Source of the DNA: Pseudomonadaceae bacterium
GTDB lineage: Bacteria > Pseudomonadota > Gammaproteobacteria > Pseudomonadales > Pseudomonadaceae
Assembly: GCA_900766265.1 (NCBI GenBank)
Contig: CAAFUS010000005.1
Location: forward strand, 124,001-188,000
Direction: 5' to 3'
Length of the DNA: 64,000 bases
Shown: positions 58,757 through 64,000 of the stretch, piece by piece
Numbering within the stretch: position 1 is the stretch's first letter
How the letters are laid out: every line of letters begins with the position of its first letter
The notes under the pieces: model-generated
Database searches by the model: none
What the model saw: only the letters and a program-made list of their open reading frames with translations
Told to the model about the DNA's origin: nothing
Position numbers and translations under genes: made by a program

Positions 58757-60190
58757 ATGCGCTTGCAGTCTGTGGGAACCCTTGAATACGCCCATCCGAG
58801 TTTCGTCGACTATTTCCTCGCCAGCGTCCGGCTGATCCACGGGCTCACTGCGATCCTGCCCGGCCTTCTGCTGCTGGCGTACCTTCCGGACACCATCACC
58901 GCCGGCGGCGTCTTCAGCGCCTTCCTGTTCTTCTTCGCCATCATCAGCGTGGTGATCTTCCAGAGCCTGGGCATCTACAGCGAAGAGGTCTTCAGCACCC
59001 TGCTGCGCTTTCGCATCATGCTGCTCGCCTGGGCAGCGGCCTTCAGTCTGCTGATCTTCATGCACCAGGGCATGGGCATGTTCAGCTATCTGGAGGCCGG
59101 GCACCTGGCGTTCTGGTTCATCGCCAGCACCCTCCTGTTCGGCGCCGAGCGCCTGATGATGCTGGCCCTGTTCCGCCGCCTGATGGCCCGCGGCATGTTC
59201 CTGCAGAACGCGGTGATCCTTGGCGGCACCGACAACGGCATCCGCGTCGCCGAATACCTGCAGCACAATCAGGACATCCGCACCGGGGTCCTGGGCTTCA
59301 TCGACGACCGCCTCGAGCGCCTGCCGAGCACCCTTGCCGACCTCCCGCTGCTGGGCAACACCCGGGACCTGGAGCGGATGATCCGCGAAGAGAAGGTCTC
59401 CCAAGTCCTGGTCGCCCTCCCCTGGTTCGCCGACAGCCGCATCGGCCAGGTCATCAACGACCTGCGCAAGCTGCCGGTCAACGTGCTGCTGGTACCGGAC
59501 ATGGTCGCCTTCCGTCACGCCAACAAGCGGATCACCGAAGTGGCGGGCCTGCCTACCCTGATGGCCTCTGATCTACCGCTGCGCGGCTGGTCACCGCTGT
59601 TCAAGCGCTTGGAGGACATCATCATCTCCAGTATCGCCCTGCTGCTCGCCGCCCCGGTGATGCTGATCATCGCCGCCGCCATCAAGCTCGACTCGCCCGG
59701 CCCGGTACTGTTCCGCCAGAAGCGCTACGGCTACAACAACCGCCTGATCGAAGTATTCAAGTTCCGCTCGATGTACCACGCCAAGACCGACGCCAACGCC
59801 GAGCGTCAGACCACCCGTGATGACGACCGCATCACCCGCGTGGGCCGCTTCATCCGCAAGACCAGCCTGGACGAACTGCCGCAACTGCTCAACGTCTTCC
59901 TGGGCAGCATGTCGATGGTCGGCCCCCGTCCCCACGCCACCGCCACCAAGGCCGCTGGCGTCCTGTTCGAAGACGCCGTGGCCGAGTACTCGGCCCGCCA
60001 TCGGGTCAAGCCCGGCATTACCGGCTGGGCGCAGATCAACGGCTATCGCGGCGAAACCGACACGCTCGAGAAGATCGAGAAGCGCGTCGAGTTCGACCTG
60101 GACTACATCGAGCGATGGTCGGTGTGGTTCGACCTCAAGATCCTGTTCTTGACCGTCCCGGCTCTACTGTTCAACAAGGACGTTTACTGA
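58757..60190 (+). CDS. Undecaprenyl-phosphate sugar phosphotransferase (WcaJ/PssY type)
   Basis: This membrane enzyme moves a sugar phosphate, most often glucose-1-phosphate, onto undecaprenyl phosphate to begin an exopolysaccharide repeat. The 477-residue protein has about four N-terminal helices (about 20-135), a cytoplasmic Rossmann-like domain with VILGGTDNGIRVAEYL, one more helix (about 285-310), and the C-terminal catalytic part: KLDSPGPVLFRQKRYGYNNR, FKFRSMYH, RKTSLDELPQLLNVFLG, SMVGPRPHA and GITGWAQINGYRGETDT. It is the first gene of a polysaccharide cluster. The donor sugar cannot be read with certainty. Confidence 0.92.
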   Translation: MRLQSVGTLEYAHPSFVDYFLASVRLIHGLTAILPGLLLLAYLPDTITAGGVFSAFLFFFAIISVVIFQSLGIYSEEVFSTLLRFRIMLLAWAAAFSLLIFMHQGMGMFSYLEAGHLAFWFIASTLLFGAERLMMLALFRRLMARGMFLQNAVILGGTDNGIRVAEYLQHNQDIRTGVLGFIDDRLERLPSTLADLPLLGNTRDLERMIREEKVSQVLVALPWFADSRIGQVINDLRKLPVNVLLVPDMVAFRHANKRITEVAGLPTLMASDLPLRGWSPLFKRLEDIIISSIALLLAAPVMLIIAAAIKLDSPGPVLFRQKRYGYNNRLIEVFKFRSMYHAKTDANAERQTTRDDDRITRVGRFIRKTSLDELPQLLNVFLGSMSMVGPRPHATATKAAGVLFEDAVAEYSARHRVKPGITGWAQINGYRGETDTLEKIEKRVEFDLDYIERWSVWFDLKILFLTVPALLFNKDVY

Positions 60191-60355
60191 TCTTTCGCTA
60201 TAGCGCTCCCGGGCCAGCCGCCCGGTGGGCGTCTATTGAACCGGAGCCGCCCTAAGTATCCCGAAGGACGAAAAGGAACTAAATGAATCTCGTGATTATC
60301 TCATTGACGATCCATGACACAGACGGCTCAACCAACCCGCGGAGCGGAGCTGAGC

Positions 60356-60793
60356 ATGTTCAATAACATCTTGATCGTTTGTGTCGGGAATATCTGCAGA
60401 AGTCCGATGGCCGAAGCGTTACTCGGTCACAGACTCCAGGGAAAAGGCCTGACGATCCATTCGGCAGGCATAGGCGCACTAGTAGGGAACCCTATGGACA
60501 AGACCGCCCACGAAGTATTGCAGGACAACGGACTGGAGCACTCGGCGCATCGTGCGCGCCAGGTGGAAAGCGACATGCTTCACCAGGCCGATCTTATCCT
60601 TGCGATGGAAAACAGTCATATCCAGCACATCCGCCAGATAGCGCCCGAGGTGCATGGTAAGACCTTCCTGATTGGCAAATGGCAACAGGATCTGGAAATA
60701 CCCGATCCCTATCGCCAATCCAAACCCGCTTTTGAACATGTCTACAGCCTTTTGACCCAGTCCGTCGAAAGCTGGCTTCCTTACCTAAAATAG
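60356..60793 (+). CDS. Low-molecular-weight protein tyrosine phosphatase (Wzb/EpsP type)
   Basis: This 145-residue cytoplasmic phosphatase begins at ATG 60356 (MFNNILIVCVGNICRSPMAE) after GGAGCGGAGC. The P-loop CVGNICRS (CxxxxxRS) is at residues 9-16, and the catalytic Asp lies in EIPDPYRQ near 120. In capsule and exopolysaccharide operons it dephosphorylates the Wzc tyrosine kinase, which is encoded next after 17 bp. The gap to the first gene is 165 bp, so a second promoter is possible, but no clear one was seen. Confidence 0.92.
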   Translation: MFNNILIVCVGNICRSPMAEALLGHRLQGKGLTIHSAGIGALVGNPMDKTAHEVLQDNGLEHSAHRARQVESDMLHQADLILAMENSHIQHIRQIAPEVHGKTFLIGKWQQDLEIPDPYRQSKPAFEHVYSLLTQSVESWLPYLK

Positions 60794-60810
60794 TAGAAGA
60801 AGGAACTTCG

Positions 60811-63024
60811 ATGACAACCATGCCTCGCCCCATTTATGAAAACAAAGAGGAAAAGGACATTGATCTTGCCCACCTCTTTGATACATTCCTCAACAACCGC
60901 GGCTTGATTCTCGGCATCACCGGCTTTTTTGCTGCATTGGGCATCGCATATGCCTTGCTGGCAACGCCCGTGTACCTGGCGACTGCGCTGATTCAGATCG
61001 AGCCGAAGAACGGCTTGCCGAGCCTGACCGACGTCGTGAAGGTCAACCCACCGGTCTCCCCTGCGGAAACCGAAATCTCGCTGCTCAAGTCGCGCTCCGT
61101 CGTCGGCGCCGCCGTCGAGGCGCTCAACCTCGACATCGTCACCGAGCCGCATCATTTCCCCATCATCGGCGGATTCATCGCACGCCGCTTCGAGCCCACC
61201 GAAGAAGGGGAGCTGGGCTGGTATCCGGCCGGCTTCGACTCCTACGCCTGGGGTGGCGAGAAGCTGCGCATCACCGAACTGCTGGTTCCGGACAAGATGC
61301 ACGGCGAAGAGCTGACCCTCGAGGCCGCCGAGAACAACGGCTTTATCCTGCGCGATACCGATAACGAAGTGGTCGTCCAGGGCACCGTTGGCGAGACCAT
61401 CGAGAATGGCGAGTATCGCATCACCGTTGCCGAGCTGCTGGCACGTCCGGGTACCACCTTCTCGGTCATCAAGAACCGTACCTACAACACCACCGAAAGC
61501 TATCAGCAGCGTCTGAGCGCGGGTGAGCGCGGCAAGCAGTCGGGCATCATCGGCGTCTCGCTGGAAGATCCGGATCCGGAAAAGGCCGTCCTGGTGCTCG
61601 AGGAAGTCGCCAATCGCTACGTCGGTCAGAACGTCGCGCGCAACGCGGCCGAAGCGACCCAGAGCCTCGAGTTTCTGGCCGACCAGATTCCGCAGATCCG
61701 CGCCCAGCTGAACGAAGCGCAGACCGCCCTGAACAAGTTCCAGACCGGCAACCGCTCGGTGGACATCACGGCCGAAACCCAGTCGGTACTCGACCGCATC
61801 GTCGACCTGGAAAAGCAGATTTCCGAGCAGAACCTCAAGCGCACGGAGATGGAGCGTCGCTTCACGCGCCAACACCCCAACTTCCAGTCGCTGATGAACC
61901 AGATCGCCCAGCTCGAAGCGCAGAAGGAAACCCTGGAAAAGCAGATCGGCACTCTGCCCTCTACCCAACAGGAACTGCTGCGTCTGAACCGCGACGTCGA
62001 GGTCACCTCCGAAACCTATTCGATGCTGCTGAACAAGACCCAGGAACTGGACATCATCCGTGCCGGCACCGTGGGTAACGTCCGTATCATCGACCATGCG
62101 GCCGCCGACATCGAAAACCCGGTCAAGCCGAACAAGCCTCTGGTAGTGATCGTCGCCACCATCCTGGGCGGCATTCTGGCCGTGCTCTTCGTGTACGTCC
62201 GCGAGGCGCTCAAGCGCGGCGTGGAAAACCCCGAGGAGATCGAGCGCACCGGCACGCCGGTCTACGCGGCGATCCCGTTCAGCGAGAAGCAGGGCGCGAT
62301 CGAAAAGCGTCTGGCCAACTTCAAGCGCGACAAGAGCAATGCCTCGTATCTGCTCTCGGTTAACGATCCGGCAGACCTTGCCACCGAAGCGATGCGCAGC
62401 CTGCGTACTAGCCTGCACTTCGCGATGATCGAGGCCAAGAACAACGTCCTGATGATCACCGGCCCGAGCCCGGCCGTTGGTAAATCGTTCGTCACCACCA
62501 ACCTGGCGGCGGTCATCGCCCAGTCCGGCAAGAAGGTGCTGCTGGTCGATGCGGACATGCGCAAGGGCTATATGCACAAGGTCATGCGCTGCCAGCCTGA
62601 CAAGGGGCTGTCGGACATCCTGTCGGGCCGCATCACGCTGTTCGATGCGATCCAGAAGACCCAGCTGAACAACCTGCACGTGATCAGCCACGGTCAGCTG
62701 CCGCCCAACCCGTCCGAGCTGCTGATGCACGAGAACTTCGCACGCTTCGTGCGGGAAGTCAGCACCATGTACGACCTGGTGATCTTCGACACCCCGCCGA
62801 TTCTTGCGGTTACCGACGCCGCACTGGTAGGCAGCCAGGCCGGCACCACCCTGATGGTCACCCGCTATGGCCTCAATGGTGTCAAGGAAATCGAAGCGGC
62901 CAAGCGCCGACTCGAGCAGAACGGCCTGCTGGTCAAGGGTGTGATTTTCAACGCCGTGGAGCGCAAGGCTTCCACCTATGGCGAGTACGGGTACTACCAG
63001 TACGACTACCAGCCCACCAAGTGA
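60811..63024 (+). CDS. Wzc-type polysaccharide co-polymerase and tyrosine kinase
   Basis: It controls chain length and export of the polysaccharide. The 737-residue inner-membrane protein has a short N-terminal cytoplasmic part, TM1 (about 32-52), a long periplasmic domain with coiled-coil helices (about 60-440), TM2 (about 443-465), and a BY-kinase domain: Walker A GPSPAVGKSFVTTN near 550, Walker A' LLVDADMRKG near 577, Walker B LVIFDTPPILAV near 657. The end is a tyrosine cluster (YGEYGYYQYDYQ) as expected for autophosphorylation. The phosphatase gene before it completes the pair. A UUCG hairpin follows the stop. Confidence 0.95.
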   Translation: MTTMPRPIYENKEEKDIDLAHLFDTFLNNRGLILGITGFFAALGIAYALLATPVYLATALIQIEPKNGLPSLTDVVKVNPPVSPAETEISLLKSRSVVGAAVEALNLDIVTEPHHFPIIGGFIARRFEPTEEGELGWYPAGFDSYAWGGEKLRITELLVPDKMHGEELTLEAAENNGFILRDTDNEVVVQGTVGETIENGEYRITVAELLARPGTTFSVIKNRTYNTTESYQQRLSAGERGKQSGIIGVSLEDPDPEKAVLVLEEVANRYVGQNVARNAAEATQSLEFLADQIPQIRAQLNEAQTALNKFQTGNRSVDITAETQSVLDRIVDLEKQISEQNLKRTEMERRFTRQHPNFQSLMNQIAQLEAQKETLEKQIGTLPSTQQELLRLNRDVEVTSETYSMLLNKTQELDIIRAGTVGNVRIIDHAAADIENPVKPNKPLVVIVATILGGILAVLFVYVREALKRGVENPEEIERTGTPVYAAIPFSEKQGAIEKRLANFKRDKSNASYLLSVNDPADLATEAMRSLRTSLHFAMIEAKNNVLMITGPSPAVGKSFVTTNLAAVIAQSGKKVLLVDADMRKGYMHKVMRCQPDKGLSDILSGRITLFDAIQKTQLNNLHVISHGQLPPNPSELLMHENFARFVREVSTMYDLVIFDTPPILAVTDAALVGSQAGTTLMVTRYGLNGVKEIEAAKRRLEQNGLLVKGVIFNAVERKASTYGEYGYYQYDYQPTK

Positions 63025-63036
63025 CGGTCGCCCCAC

Positions 63037-63062
63037 TCTCCGATGCGTTCGCGCATCGGAGA
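63037..63062 (+). terminator. UUCG-capped hairpin after the kinase gene
   Basis: TCTCCGATGCG pairs perfectly with CGCATCGGAGA around TTCG, a very stable tetraloop, 13 bp after the kinase stop. There is no T tract. It may partly terminate or protect the upstream mRNA and lower downstream expression. Confidence 0.55.
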
Positions 63063-63289
63063 TGCCGGGATGTGAACTGGTTACCAGCACGGCGAGCGGT
63101 ATTGCCCTGCGACGTGGATAAAGGGAATTTCAGCCCGTGCGACGTTGTCCATACCGCGTCGCTACCGCTCTAGGTCGCGGCAGAACGGTCCTTGCGAGTC
63201 TGCGACGCAACATCAAGCCTCTCGTATCAAGAAGAACTCCCGAGCCACGAGACACTCGGCCTCTTTTTCTTTGCCGACGAAGGTGACAT

Positions 63290-64000
63290 ATGGAAAAGCA
63301 AACGTACAAGGTACCTGGCCAATGGCGCTGGCTGCTTGGCCTTGCGGCTGCCCTGGCGAGCGCCCTGACTATCGCCGACCAGAAACAAGAACAGCGCGCA
63401 GCGACCCACTCGGGTCTGGACCTGGTCGGAATCAACATGTCGGCGGCGTTGTTTGCCCCACACATCCTTCCCGGCACGCTGGGGACCAACTACTTCTACC
63501 CAGACAAGAGCTACTTCGCGTACTACAGCTCCAAGAACATCCGACTGATCCGCTTCCCCTTTCTCTGGGAACGTGTTCAGCACGATCTGAATAAAGGCCT
63601 GAACTTTGACCAGATCCGTCTGCTGAGACGAACCCTGGACTACGCCGCGGCTCATGGCCAGAAGATCATTCTGGATATGCATAACTACGGGCGTTACAAG
63701 GACCAGCTGATCGGCAGCCCTGACGTTCCCTACGAGGCCTACGCCAACATCTGGCGCAGGCTGGCGGAGACATTCAAGGATCATCCCGCGCTGTACGGCT
63801 ACGACATCATGAACGAGCCGCACAGCACCCAGGGCCTTTGGCCAGGCGCCGCGCAGGCGGCTGTCAACGCCATCCGCGAAGTGGACCGCAAGACACCGAT
63901 TATCGTCGAAGGTGACCGCTGGGCGAGTGCCTACCACTGGCCGCATTACAACGCGGATTTCCTCATCGACGACCCGGCGGACAACCTCATCTATTCCGCG
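63290..64000 (+). CDS. Glycoside hydrolase family 5 endoglucanase-like enzyme, N-terminal part
   Basis: The frame opens at ATG 63290 and continues for 237 codons to the window end; the C-terminus is missing. An N-terminal hydrophobic segment (WRWLLGLAAALASALTIA) suggests a signal or anchor and periplasmic or secreted action. The GH5 core begins with GLDLVGINMSAALF, LIRFPFLWERVQ, the metal-free groove segment IILDMHNYGRYK and the acid/base Glu in YDIMNEPHS near residue 175. The nucleophile Glu, expected in the C-terminal half, lies outside. In exopolysaccharide clusters such hydrolases trim or release polymer, so the product may contain beta-glucosidic links; this is inference. Confidence 0.88.
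   Translation, partial: MEKQTYKVPGQWRWLLGLAAALASALTIADQKQEQRAATHSGLDLVGINMSAALFAPHILPGTLGTNYFYPDKSYFAYYSSKNIRLIRFPFLWERVQHDLNKGLNFDQIRLLRRTLDYAAAHGQKIILDMHNYGRYKDQLIGSPDVPYEAYANIWRRLAETFKDHPALYGYDIMNEPHSTQGLWPGAAQAAVNAIREVDRKTPIIVEGDRWASAYHWPHYNADFLIDDPADNLIYSA

Noticed and set aside
60781..63090. Long open frame on the minus strand (over 700 codons) opposite the Wzc-type kinase gene
   Set aside because: It is the antisense shadow of a well-supported gene; high-GC codon use leaves long open antisense frames, and the translation has low-complexity Asp/Gly/His-rich character without any domain.
1..64000. tRNA, rRNA, CRISPR arrays, insertion sequences and phage genes
   Set aside because: Reading both strands I saw no tRNA cloverleaf, no regularly spaced repeats, and no transposase or integrase product.

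Overview
The window is a 64-kb stretch of high-GC, densely packed gammaproteobacterial chromosome. It almost certainly comes from Pseudomonas or a close relative such as the P. stutzeri group. The evidence is the gene set: an OprI-type murein lipoprotein, CysB/CysH, ThrH, a family I lipase with its dedicated foldase, MltF and Slt lytic transglycosylases, the moxR-DUF58-tgpA operon, fabA-fabB, selD-selU, gpsA, uup, cheV and yegS. I see no rRNA, tRNA, CRISPR array, insertion sequence, integrase or phage gene. It reads as core chromosome, with a probably more variable exopolysaccharide locus at the right edge.

Layout. 1-0.66 kb: 5' part of a GntR regulator and an intergenic region with three GTCGAC-centred palindromes. 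0.66-3.7 kb: a three-gene cassette (periplasmic retropepsin-like protease, cysteine-free transglutaminase-like 7TM protein, ATP-grasp ligase) that looks like one poorly understood peptide-modifying system. 3.7-10.8 kb: pabB, thrH, cysH, cysB, a universal stress protein, a ketopantoate-reductase-like gene and a DAHP synthase. 10.8-17.6 kb: GNAT protein, oprI, L,D-transpeptidase, tesA divergent from a two-gene ABC exporter, greB. 17.9-24.7 kb: lipase and foldase, MltF-like transglycosylase, TatD-family hydrolase, a chemoreceptor with a FliA-type promoter, a thioesterase. 24.8-31.5 kb: moxR-DUF58-tgpA operon and a large P-type ATPase. 31.5-42.4 kb: flavin reductase, selD-selU-lipoprotein operon, patatin phospholipase, AI-2E family permease, a hydrolase operon ending in a 48-codon small gene and a DUF4892 gene, hotdog thioesterase, sixA, DUF4389, gpsA. 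42.7-58.4 kb: fabA-fabB, sstT, catalase, ynfA, several small membrane or hypothetical genes, uup, slt, a frameshifted MOSC gene, cheV (also with a FliA-type promoter) and yegS. 58.4-64 kb: start of an exopolysaccharide operon (polyprenyl-phosphate sugar transferase, LMW tyrosine phosphatase, Wzc-type tyrosine kinase, GH5 glycanase cut by the window end).

Themes: envelope maintenance (OprI, L,D-transpeptidase, MltF, Slt, TgpA operon), lipid metabolism (fabAB, gpsA, thioesterases, lipase), sulfur and selenium use (cysHB, selDU) and motility signalling (MCP, CheV). The points most worth following are the 0.66-3.7 kb cassette, the exopolysaccharide locus with its GGA-rich leader, the small gene fused by a TGATG overlap to the DUF4892 gene, and the frameshift in the MOSC gene. 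All functional calls come from reading the translated sequence and recalled family knowledge; no database search was run.
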